Shown: piece after piece, positions 7,743 to 13,034 of the stretch | Layout of the letters: every line of letters begins with the position of its first letter | Position numbering within the stretch: the first letter of the stretch is position 1 | NCBI GenBank assembly: GCA_003645845.1 | Contig: QNCV01000044.1 | Span: 1-13,034, forward strand | Origin: Fidelibacterota bacterium | Lineage (GTDB): Bacteria; Fidelibacterota; UBA2242 | Direction of reading: 5' to 3' | DNA length: 13,034 nt | Translations under genes and position numbers: made by a program | Notes under the pieces: generated by a model | The model's input: only the letters and a program-made list of their open reading frames with translations | Told to the model about the DNA's origin: nothing | Database searches by the model: none

Positions 7743-8639
7743 ATGAAAAAAATATATCTCTTCTTCAGTATTATTTACTGTTTCAATATGTCAGTCCGGG
7801 CAGAGCTGATAAACAGCGGACAGACCTTCCTGCAGGTTCCGACCTCTGCCCAGACCGCCGCAACGATGACGGTTTTTTCTCAATCCGCTCAACAACCACT
7901 GACTATTTTTGAAAATCCGGTGGGTATCAGAACCACAACTACACATTTTGCACTGGCTCACCATTTCTGGTTTTCCGATGTCAGTATTGACGCCTTTGCG
8001 TTCGCGTTGCCCCTTCGAAAATCGTCGATTGGTTTCGGCCTGAATTACGTCAGAATTCCCGGCGTCGAAATTCGGGATTATCCCACCGACGAACCCCTTT
8101 CAAATGTCGAACCACAGTATATTGCCGCCGCCGCCGCGTATGTCTGGTCACCGAAACCCTCGCTGGCTTTAGGCATTACGACAAAATACCTCTTTGAACA
8201 TCTCTATACATATACGGATCACGGCCTGGCCCTTGATATTGCGGCCAGATTGCAGCTGCCGACGGCCCTTGACCTCTCCGTTCAACTGTCAAATATTGGC
8301 GCCTTGCAGACATCCAATGAGGAAAACGCATTACCGGCTACGCTGACGATCGGAATTGTTCGCCCCCAGCTTTTCGAAGGTAACGGTCTCAATGCCGCAG
8401 TCGGTCTGAATCTCGGCTCAAATCTTGTTTCAGAAAAGACCTTTGCGGAGGCCGGCGCGGAAATAAATTACCGGGAGCTTTTATATCTGCGGGGTGGTTT
8501 TGCTCACATCGGATCGACCAATAAAGAATCCCTGGGCTTCGGAATAAATATCAACCGGTTCGGCTTTGACTATGCCTATCTGTTCATGCCGGAGGGACTG
8601 GGTAATCCTCAAATTGTGACGATTGATTATCGTCTCTAA
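7743..8639 (+). CDS. Second PorV/PorQ-like outer-membrane protein
   Basis: The 298-residue product has a clear signal peptide (MKKIYLFFSIIYCFNMSVRA, cleaved before ELINSG) and a barrel-like alternating pattern through the terminal IDYRL. It follows the same plan as the preceding gene: an early FLQVPTSAQTAATM segment where the paralogue has FLRMGLGARSLAM, and ENPVGI where it has YNPAGL. It continues with strands such as SIGFGLNYVRIPGVEIRDYP. This weaker match suggests a divergent PorV/PorQ (UPF0164) paralogue. It starts 16 bases after the first with only a weak AGG upstream. It is the last gene of the + strand operon, ending 91 bases before the hairpin at 8730. A T9SS role is inferred from family and neighbours; a general FadL-like role is possible. 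Confidence 0.75.
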   Translation: MKKIYLFFSIIYCFNMSVRAELINSGQTFLQVPTSAQTAATMTVFSQSAQQPLTIFENPVGIRTTTTHFALAHHFWFSDVSIDAFAFALPLRKSSIGFGLNYVRIPGVEIRDYPTDEPLSNVEPQYIAAAAAYVWSPKPSLALGITTKYLFEHLYTYTDHGLALDIAARLQLPTALDLSVQLSNIGALQTSNEENALPATLTIGIVRPQLFEGNGLNAAVGLNLGSNLVSEKTFAEAGAEINYRELLYLRGGFAHIGSTNKESLGFGININRFGFDYAYLFMPEGLGNPQIVTIDYRL

Positions 8640-8729
8640 ATACAAAGATATAATTCAATACTTTCTTCTTAACCGAAATAACAATGTAGACCTCATTTGA
8701 CCGATTTCCGACTTGTGCTTTTATATAAA

Positions 8730-8758
8730 AAAGGTGCGGTAAAATTTACCGCACCTTT
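8730..8758. terminator. Bidirectional hairpin terminator between convergent operons
   Basis: Perfect 14-base inverted arms AAAGGTGCGGTAAA (8730-8743) and TTTACCGCACCTTT (8745-8758) have only one base between them, so the inner A-T pairs probably open to form the loop. On the minus strand the stem is followed by a T-rich stretch (A run 8727-8732 on +), the better terminator, for exbB-exbD-exbD-tonB. On the plus strand only TTTCT follows, so termination of the secretion operon is probably weaker. Confidence 0.8.
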
Positions 8759-8784
8759 CTATCGGTAATATATGAGATTACGAA

Positions 8785-9450
8785 TTAGTTTGTCTGTAAT
8801 TTAAATATAACCGGGATTGAAATATAGACACCCACATTGCGGTCGCGTTGTTTCGCCGGTTTGAATTTTGTCTTTTTAATCGCATCGATGGCCGCTTCAT
8901 CCAATCCGGTATTGGGGACACCTTTTAAAATAACACAATCGGTAACCTTACCGAATTCATTTACGAAAGCCTGAACGACGACAGTTCCTTCAATACCGGC
9001 TTCCTGGGCTATTTCCGGATAAATAACATTACGCTGAATGGCCGCAAATCCGCCTATCGGTTCCGGGGGTTCATCGTAAGGAATAAAACGAACTCTCGGT
9101 CCGCCTTGGTCCTCTTCCGGCGGAGGGGGCGGTGCGTCCCAGGCCTCGTAACTGGAAATATCGGTGTTCATTTCGATAGTCACATCGTCCAACAGATCGT
9201 CATTCTCGACTTCGATGGGAATGGAGGGACGTGACGGGGGCTTTGCTGCTTCAATCTGTTGTTCGACAACCGGAATGTCGACAGTCTCGATTTCAATTCG
9301 AATCTCCCGCTGGGTTCGTTCTCCCTGTCCGGGCTTTGGAATCAGTGCAAAAAGCATGATCATCAACGTCAGGGAAAAAACCAAACTGACACGCAAAACC
9401 AGCGGATATTTTAATTTAAGACTCACGTCGGGATTTTGTCTTATAATCAT
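8785..9450 (-). CDS. tonB: TonB-family energy transducer
   Basis: TonB links the ExbB-ExbD proton channel in the inner membrane to outer-membrane transporters. The 221-residue product has a short cytoplasmic start, one membrane helix (about residues 17-38), and an acidic and proline-rich periplasmic spacer including a PPPPP run near residue 108. The C-terminal TonB domain (about residues 138-219) contains IYPEIAQEAGIEGTVVVQAFVN, written here as IYPEIAQEAG and EGTVVVQAFVN, then LDEAAIDAIKKTKFKPA and the final strand ISIPVIFKL. AGGACG lies just upstream of the ATG, and only 9 bases separate it from the preceding exbD. It is the last gene of the minus-strand operon, followed by the hairpin terminator. 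Target receptors are not in this window. Confidence 0.92.
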   Translation of the reverse strand: MIIRQNPDVSLKLKYPLVLRVSLVFSLTLMIMLFALIPKPGQGERTQREIRIEIETVDIPVVEQQIEAAKPPSRPSIPIEVENDDLLDDVTIEMNTDISSYEAWDAPPPPPEEDQGGPRVRFIPYDEPPEPIGGFAAIQRNVIYPEIAQEAGIEGTVVVQAFVNEFGKVTDCVILKGVPNTGLDEAAIDAIKKTKFKPAKQRDRNVGVYISIPVIFKLQTN

Positions 9451-9459
9451 CGTTCGTCC

Positions 9460-9864
9460 TTACATTGCTCTTGTGGAATAGTTTACGGCAAGGGCATCCG
9501 CCAGGCGTAATTCCTTATGGATTTTACTCATCAGTTCCATATTGACCATCTCATCGGCACGAATTGACACGATTAATTGCGGATCAGCAGTTCTCTTTTC
9601 GTACATGATGTTGCGAATGCTTTCCGGCCGAAACAAACGTCCGTCGATGGAAATCATACCCTCTTTGGATACCCATAAATACGCTACATGTACCCTGGAT
9701 TCCAGTTTCTCGATTTGTTTGGCTTTCGGTAGAATTACACTCAGTCCTTCATGGGTTCTTAAGACCGATGACACCATAAAGAAGAAGATCAGCATGAAAA
9801 CGATGTCCGGCATTGCCGTGGTCGGAATTGCAATTTTCATTTTCGTTTTTTTCTTAAATTTCAT
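9460..9864 (-). CDS. exbD: ExbD/TolR-family biopolymer transport protein (second copy)
   Basis: ExbD proteins form the peptidoglycan-side and plug part of the proton channel with ExbB. The 134-residue product has a basic N-terminus, then the single membrane helix MPDIVFMLIFFFMVSSVL with the proton-carrying Asp at residue 20, and a periplasmic TolR-like domain ending LADALAVNYSTRAM. The ATG is preceded by AAGGAG. The stop codon of the upstream exbD is part of that same ribosome-binding region (TAAGGAG), so the two genes are closely coupled. Two different ExbD subunits in one operon are common in FCB and proteobacterial systems, where they may form heteromeric plugs; that role here is inference. 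Confidence 0.92.
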   Translation of the reverse strand: MKFKKKTKMKIAIPTTAMPDIVFMLIFFFMVSSVLRTHEGLSVILPKAKQIEKLESRVHVAYLWVSKEGMISIDGRLFRPESIRNIMYEKRTADPQLIVSIRADEMVNMELMSKIHKELRLADALAVNYSTRAM

Positions 9865-9874
9865 GCAACACTCC

Positions 9875-10270
9875 TTATTCGGCGATGGATATTACCCGGG
9901 TTTTGGCCTGTTTTAACTGATCTAACACCTCAATATAAACCTTGTATTTAGTCCGCGGGTGCGCTTTTACGGAAAAGACCATTTTGGGATTCTTCATCTG
10001 AAGGTCTACCACCAGCCCTTTGATATCCTGGATATCCACCTCTTTATTATCCATTAGTACCGAACCGCGGGCGTCGATGAGAATATTCGTGATGTTTTTA
10101 CTGGACATCTCGATTTCGCCTCCTTCGGCCGGTAAAACGACACCGATACCCTTATCCATATCAATAGTCGTGGCAACCATGAAGAAGACCAGAATCAAAA
10201 AGGCAATATCCGCTAACGAGCCGGACGGCACTTCGGCTTCCCGTATACCCTTATTTTTAAGTAAGCTCAT
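9875..10270 (-). CDS. exbD: ExbD/TolR-family biopolymer transport protein (first copy)
   Basis: The 131-residue protein carries the ExbD signature SGSLADIAFLILVFFMVATT with the conserved membrane Asp at residue 21, followed by a periplasmic domain (about residues 45-131) ending AKTRVISIAE. It differs clearly in sequence from the following exbD, so the pair are paralogues, not a recent duplication. It lies 17 bases after exbB. Only a weak purine stretch precedes the ATG, suggesting translation partly dependent on exbB. It should act with ExbB to energise TonB, or to power another TolQR-like process if TonB is not its partner. Confidence 0.92.
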   Translation of the reverse strand: MSLLKNKGIREAEVPSGSLADIAFLILVFFMVATTIDMDKGIGVVLPAEGGEIEMSSKNITNILIDARGSVLMDNKEVDIQDIKGLVVDLQMKNPKMVFSVKAHPRTKYKVYIEVLDQLKQAKTRVISIAE

Positions 10271-10287
10271 AATTCACAGCTCTTGTT

Positions 10288-10899
10288 TTATTTTTGAATA
10301 TTTGCCAGTGTATCAATTAGGTTAATGGAATTTTCTTCCATATCCACAACAATGCTGTCAACGCGAGCGGTAAACAGGTTGTAAAATACCTGAATGATTA
10401 TTGCGACAACCAAACCAAACAGTGTTGTAAGCAGGGCTTCCGAAATACCGGAGGCGACAACCGCCGGCGAAATATTGTTGGCCGCAGCAATATCCTGAAA
10501 AGCATTTACCATACCGGATACCGTTCCGGTAAATCCAAGCATCGGGGCAACAGTTATAACGGTTGCCAGCCAGATCATTCCTTTTTCCAGAAAAGCCATT
10601 TCAACGGAGCCGGCGGCTTCGATGGATTTTTCCACCGCATCGATACCTTTATCAGCACGTGATAAACCGGCATGAAATATTGCGGCAATCGGACCGGGAG
10701 TCTCTTCGCAAACTTTGAGAGCAGCTTCCACACCGTCTTCTTTCAGCGCCTCCTGTAGTTTCGGAATAAACCGTTTGGTAGTTAGCGCTGATTTTGAAAG
10801 GGTGTATATCCTCTCCAGGGAAATCATAAGACCAAAAATAAACAGCACCAGAATCGGCCACATGAAGATTCCACCTTGATTAAAAAGATCAATTAACAT
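10288..10899 (-). CDS. exbB: ExbB/TolQ/MotA-family proton channel protein
   Basis: ExbB forms the inner-membrane pentameric channel of the TonB energising complex. The 203-residue product has the family's three membrane helices. The first is near residues 11-30 (FMWPILVLFIFGLMISLERIY region). The second is near 108-130, with the signature APMLGFTGTVSGMVNAF. The third is near 150-175 (SEALLTTLFGLVVAIIIQVF). The large cytoplasmic loop after helix 1 and the short C-terminal tail are typical. GGAGG lies 10 bases before the ATG, and a sigma70-like promoter sits about 50-80 bases upstream. It is the first gene of the exbB-exbD-exbD-tonB operon. Confidence 0.93.
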   Translation of the reverse strand: MLIDLFNQGGIFMWPILVLFIFGLMISLERIYTLSKSALTTKRFIPKLQEALKEDGVEAALKVCEETPGPIAAIFHAGLSRADKGIDAVEKSIEAAGSVEMAFLEKGMIWLATVITVAPMLGFTGTVSGMVNAFQDIAAANNISPAVVASGISEALLTTLFGLVVAIIIQVFYNLFTARVDSIVVDMEENSINLIDTLANIQK

Positions 10900-10950
10900 T
10901 AGACACTATCCTCCATTCTGTTTCATATAACTCATGTTAAATTGCTGATA

Positions 10951-10979
10951 ATTTTACGCCTATATTTTTAAAAAGTCAA
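10951..10979 (-). promoter_or_regulatory. Sigma70-like promoter of the exbB-exbD-exbD-tonB operon
   Basis: On the minus strand TTGACT (10979-10974) is followed by exactly 17 bases and TAAAAT (10956-10951). Transcription would start near 10944, giving a leader of about 45 bases before the exbB ATG. A palindrome lies immediately upstream at 10985-10997. Confidence 0.65.
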
Positions 10980-10984
10980 CATTA

Positions 10985-10997
10985 TTCTCGACGAGAA
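10985..10997. repeat. 13-base palindrome upstream of the exbB promoter
   Basis: TTCTCG, one central A, CGAGAA: perfect 6-base arms just upstream of the -35 box. It could be an operator for control of the Ton energy operon, for example by nutrient status. No regulator gene is in the window, and a chance palindrome of this size is possible. Confidence 0.35.
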
Positions 10998-11223
10998 GAA
11001 GCATATATATTTTTGCAGAGAAAAAGAAGACGGCTCACTAAACGATAGATGAAAAAAAAGAGGGGCGAACCAGGCAAAGGATAAGTTTACAAACCGGTGT
11101 AGAATATGGATTTGGCAAATTCGACAGATGAGAGTAACTTAGTTAAACCAAATTGTACAGAAACATTTAGAGATTCCGGGCAGTGAGATAAGCACTCAAT
11201 TTGAGCGCTGCGGCAGAACTCCG
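10998..11223. other. Non-coding stretch between exbB and tRNA-Thr
   Basis: Together with flanking promoters this is part of a 368-base gap without a supported gene. A 61-codon minus-strand open frame here begins inside the tRNA and has no ribosome-binding site or recognisable sequence. An imperfect 19-base palindrome lies at 11191-11209. Otherwise I see nothing. Confidence 0.6.
11191..11209. repeat. Imperfect 19-base palindrome upstream of the tRNA-Thr promoter
   Basis: AGCaCTCAAtTTGAGcGCT: arms AGC/GCT and CTCAA/TTGAG around a central T with one A/C mismatch pair. It lies 14 bases upstream of the proposed -35 box for tRNA-Thr, so it could be a protein-binding site or a small hairpin. Confidence 0.35.
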
Positions 11224-11252
11224 TTGCAAAAGGCCGTTCAATATTGTAAATT
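11224..11252 (+). promoter_or_regulatory. Likely promoter of tRNA-Thr
   Basis: TTGCAA (11224-11229), a 17-base spacer, then TAAATT (11247-11252). The start point would be near 11259, about 9 bases before the mature tRNA 5' end, a typical short leader. Confidence 0.5.
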
Positions 11253-11267
11253 CCGACGCTTTTTAAT

Positions 11268-11340
11268 GCCATCCTAGCTCAGCTGGTAGAGCAGCTCACT
11301 CGTAATGAGCAGGTCGTCGGTTCGACTCCGACGGATGGCT
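11268..11340 (+). tRNA. tRNA-Thr (anticodon CGT)
   Basis: A full cloverleaf can be drawn. The acceptor arms GCCATCC (11268-11274) and GGATGGC (11333-11339) pair perfectly. The D arm is GCTC/GAGC. The anticodon stem GCTCA/TGAGC carries loop CTCGTAA with anticodon CGT at 11301-11303, reading ACG. The T arm is GTCGG/CCGAC with loop TTCGACT. The discriminator base is T at 11340. CCA is not encoded and must be added after transcription. No clear terminator follows. Confidence 0.97.
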
Positions 11341-11369
11341 CTCTCATTCCCCCGGACGAAATGATTTCT

Positions 11370-11398
11370 TTGATATTTTTCAACGTGACAAATAATTT
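11370..11398 (+). promoter_or_regulatory. Likely promoter of the orphan secreted protein gene
   Basis: TTGATA (11370-11375), a 17-base spacer, then TAATTT (11393-11398). The leader before the ATG at 11504 would be about 100 bases long; I see no strong structure in it. Confidence 0.45.
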
Positions 11399-11503
11399 TG
11401 GTTTAAATGTAAAATCGGTGAAGCATAAGCAGGTATTATTTGCAGATGGTACAGAAATTTAAACACAGGATTCAAAACATTCGATAGAGATATAGGGTGT
11501 TAC

Positions 11504-12013
11504 ATGAATGATAAAAACGTATTCATACTGTTTTCCACTTTTCTTTTATTCAGTGTTGGTAATCTGGAATCCAGTGAACTGATCCCCTATGTCAGTCCGG
11601 GAATACGTCTTGGGTGGGATTTTCGAAAAGCAGTAACATTGGAACCGAAAATTAGTCTGGGAGTTGCGGGTCTGATTCCTGGATTTGTTAATGTCACTTT
11701 CGGGGTACGGAGTGCAATAATAGCAGTAAAAGGTTTGACATATAAAACAAACTGCCATTTCGACATTCAAACGGGTGGATTATCGCCATTAATGGGTAAA
11801 AGAAAAATACAACTGTATTATGGCGGCGGAATCGGATTTATAATCACGAACCGTAAACTTCTACCGCGGATAACACTGTTTACAGGGAACTTTCTGTTTA
11901 CAACGTTGGATTTTTCGTACCGAAAAACGAGAGGTTTCGATAGCGACATTGGTCTTCAGTGCATTTTTCCTGTCCCACTGATTCGCTTCGATAATTACAG
12001 TATCAGCGGATAA
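11504..12013 (+). CDS. Hypothetical secreted protein with beta-barrel-like sequence
   Basis: I do not recognise this 169-residue protein. It begins with a basic-hydrophobic signal (MNDKNVFILFSTFLLFSVGN). The rest consists of short alternating strands rich in Gly and aromatic residues, such as IPYVSPGIRLGWDF, IQLYYGGGIGFII and LFTTLDFSYRKTRGFDSDIGL, as in small outer-membrane beta-barrels or porin-like domains. It does not end in the usual terminal aromatic residue (last residues SISG), so a complete barrel is uncertain. AGGG at 11494-11497 is 6 bases before the ATG, supporting the start. It stands alone between tRNA-Thr and a convergent small membrane protein gene, with its own likely promoter. 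Confidence 0.65.
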   Translation: MNDKNVFILFSTFLLFSVGNLESSELIPYVSPGIRLGWDFRKAVTLEPKISLGVAGLIPGFVNVTFGVRSAIIAVKGLTYKTNCHFDIQTGGLSPLMGKRKIQLYYGGGIGFIITNRKLLPRITLFTGNFLFTTLDFSYRKTRGFDSDIGLQCIFPVPLIRFDNYSISG

Positions 12014-12106
12014 AAGATTTGCTTGTTCCATCATAAAAAATTTTATAAACAAGATCTACTGAATATCAAGTTGCTCAATTTCCGGAGGCAATGCTTGATC
12101 GGAAGC

Positions 12107-12316
12107 CTATTTGTGCCTGTTTCCGGTTTTTATACTGAGTGCGGTTATAATTAATATTGCGGCCAATCCGATCATGACAATACCGGTTATACTGCTGCCC
12201 TGAAACATCTCTCCGGTTCCGAAAAAAAGGAGAAAACCACTCAATATCATGCACAGAACCTGTAACAACCTCAATCTTCGCAGCTTTATCTTATGTTTAT
12301 GATGATGAGAAGTCAC
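12107..12316 (-). CDS. Small two-helix membrane protein with a histidine-rich N-terminus
   Basis: A 69-residue protein with GTG start (12316-12314), supported by AGAGGA at 12330-12325, 8 bases upstream. The N-terminus MTSHHHKHKIKLRRLR is strongly basic and His-rich. Two hydrophobic segments follow (about residues 17-33, LLQVLCMILSGFLLFFG, and 40-60, SITGIVMIGLAAILIITALS), then a basic tail GNRHK. Both ends would be cytoplasmic by the positive-inside rule. I recognise no family. The His cluster could bind metal, but this is speculation. It is convergent with the gene ending at 12013 and divergent from the radical SAM gene. Confidence 0.65.
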   Translation of the reverse strand: MTSHHHKHKIKLRRLRLLQVLCMILSGFLLFFGTGEMFQGSSITGIVMIGLAAILIITALSIKTGNRHK

Positions 12317-12333
12317 TTAATATTTCCTCTTTT

Positions 12334-12362
12334 AAAATACGGGGCATTTACCGTTTTGTCAA
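12334..12362 (-). promoter_or_regulatory. Sigma70-like promoter of the small membrane protein gene
   Basis: On the minus strand TTGACA (12362-12357), exactly 17 bases, then TATTTT (12339-12334). The predicted start near 12327 would leave only about 11 bases before the GTG and would clip the ribosome-binding site, so the mRNA may be nearly leaderless or start slightly earlier. Confidence 0.55.
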
Positions 12363-12545
12363 TAGTTTTAACCGGGACGGAAGCGGGTAAAAGGTGACCG
12401 GAGTGTTCGGATTTAACTTATGTTTTGCCTCATATCCGGTTCATTCCTTCAATTCTACGGGTGCGGAATAAATAACCGCCGGTTTCCGGATATGACCGGT
12501 GCACTTCTTTCTTGCAAGTTCACACTTTATATCACAGATTCCGAT

Positions 12546-13034
12546 ATGTTCGATATCTGCCTGATCCAGCCACCGATTGAAGATTTTTACCGGACTGCAA
12601 TTCGCAATATCCCGCTGGGACTGTTGTCTCTCGGCGCATCTCTGAAAGACGCGCATAATGTCCGACTGCTGGATTTGCGTCGGGGCGAGTCCCGCCGGAT
12701 GGAAATTCCGGAGGATCTCAGAGACGTGAAAAAGTATTATCGCAGCGAAGATGCTTCGCCTTTCGCACTGTACAAGCATTTTTCACGGTTCGGTTTGCGA
12801 TCGGAAGATATCGCTGCTGCAATCCCGGCACATTGTGACATCTTTCTGATTTCGGCGCTTTTCAGCACCTATATTTATGAAGCCCTTGAAATTGTTGAGA
12901 TAGTCCGTCACAAAAATTCTAAAGCCATAATTATCGCCGGTGGTTCCGGAGCCATGTTCCACGCCGAATTATTTTTCCTGGCGGGCTGCAATTTCGTTAT
13001 TCGGGGAGAAGGGGAAGCCGCATGCAAACGTCTG
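12546..13034 (+). CDS. Probable B12-binding-domain radical SAM protein, N-terminal part (runs off the window)
   Basis: The frame is open from ATG 12546 to the right edge (163 codons). It begins MFDICLIQPPIEDFYRTAIR, then IPLGLLSLGASLKDAHNVRLLDL, shown here as IPLGLLSLGA and HNVRLLDL. It continues through IFLISALFSTYIYEALEIVE, AIIIAGGSGAMFHAE and NFVIRGEGEA. This order (QPP, PLGLLxLGA, LLD, a GG-x loop, then a V-x-x-GEGE end) is that of the Rossmann-like cobalamin-binding domain at the start of many radical SAM enzymes. The DxHxxG cobalamin ligand motif is absent, as in many such domains. The CxxxCxxC cluster motif would lie beyond the window. A clear ribosome-binding site is missing. An in-frame ATG at 12492 is an alternative start, but 12546 fits the usual domain start better. 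The substrate is unknown. Confidence 0.75.
   Translation, partial: MFDICLIQPPIEDFYRTAIRNIPLGLLSLGASLKDAHNVRLLDLRRGESRRMEIPEDLRDVKKYYRSEDASPFALYKHFSRFGLRSEDIAAAIPAHCDIFLISALFSTYIYEALEIVEIVRHKNSKAIIIAGGSGAMFHAELFFLAGCNFVIRGEGEAACKRL

Noticed and set aside
11087..11272. A 61-codon minus-strand open frame before tRNA-Thr
   Set aside because: Its start lies inside the tRNA, there is no ribosome-binding site, and the product is not recognisable.
11320..11340. tRNA 3' end as an attachment site for an integrated element
   Set aside because: No repeat of the tRNA 3' end and no integrase gene is seen in the window.
12016..12058. Possible terminator after the orphan secreted protein gene
   Set aside because: AGAT...CTTGTT and AACAAGATCT can pair only with a 3-base bulge and a long AT-rich loop, and no T tract follows.
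12441..12779. A 112-codon minus-strand open frame
   Set aside because: It is antisense to the radical SAM gene, whose translation is clearly family-like; the minus-strand product has no recognisable features.
1..13034. CRISPR arrays, insertion sequences or phage genes
   Set aside because: No regularly spaced repeats, transposase motifs or terminal inverted repeats flanking a gene were found.

Overview
The window reads as chromosomal DNA of an FCB-lineage bacterium (Bacteroidota, Calditrichota, KSB1 and relatives). The evidence is a SprA-type type IX secretion (T9SS) translocon protein, two PorV/PorQ-family outer-membrane proteins, and a secreted beta-propeller protein with a FlgD-like/T9SS-type C-terminal domain. 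The exact phylum cannot be fixed from this sequence. I see no mobile element, CRISPR array or phage gene.

Region 1 (1-8639, + strand) is one tightly packed run: C-terminal part of sprA, an M28-family glutaminyl-peptide cyclotransferase lipoprotein, prmA (ribosomal protein L11 methyltransferase), a lipoprotein with repeated Ig-like modules, a beta-propeller protein with a C-terminal sorting-like domain, and two PorV/PorQ-family proteins. Genes overlap by ATGA or lie 1 to about 40 bases apart, so they look co-transcribed from a promoter upstream of the window. Known family roles suggest a secretion and surface-assembly module: SprA is the outer-membrane T9SS conduit, PorV-type proteins shuttle cargo, the cyclotransferase caps N-terminal glutamines of exported proteins, and the propeller protein looks like a cargo. 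The sprA frame carries an in-frame TGA at 90-92, with clear homology continuing on both sides.

Region 2 (8640-10979) ends the first operon convergently against a minus-strand operon: exbB, exbD, a second exbD, tonB. A strong hairpin at 8730-8758 lies between the two operons. A good sigma70-like promoter (TTGACT, 17 bases, TAAAAT) precedes exbB. This operon would supply proton-motive energy from the inner membrane to TonB-dependent outer-membrane transport.

Region 3 (10980-13034) is looser: a non-coding stretch with two small palindromes, a tRNA-Thr(CGT) gene with its own likely promoter, an orphan secreted protein with beta-barrel-like sequence, a small two-helix membrane protein on the minus strand with a histidine-rich start, and the beginning of a probable cobalamin-binding radical SAM protein that runs off the window.
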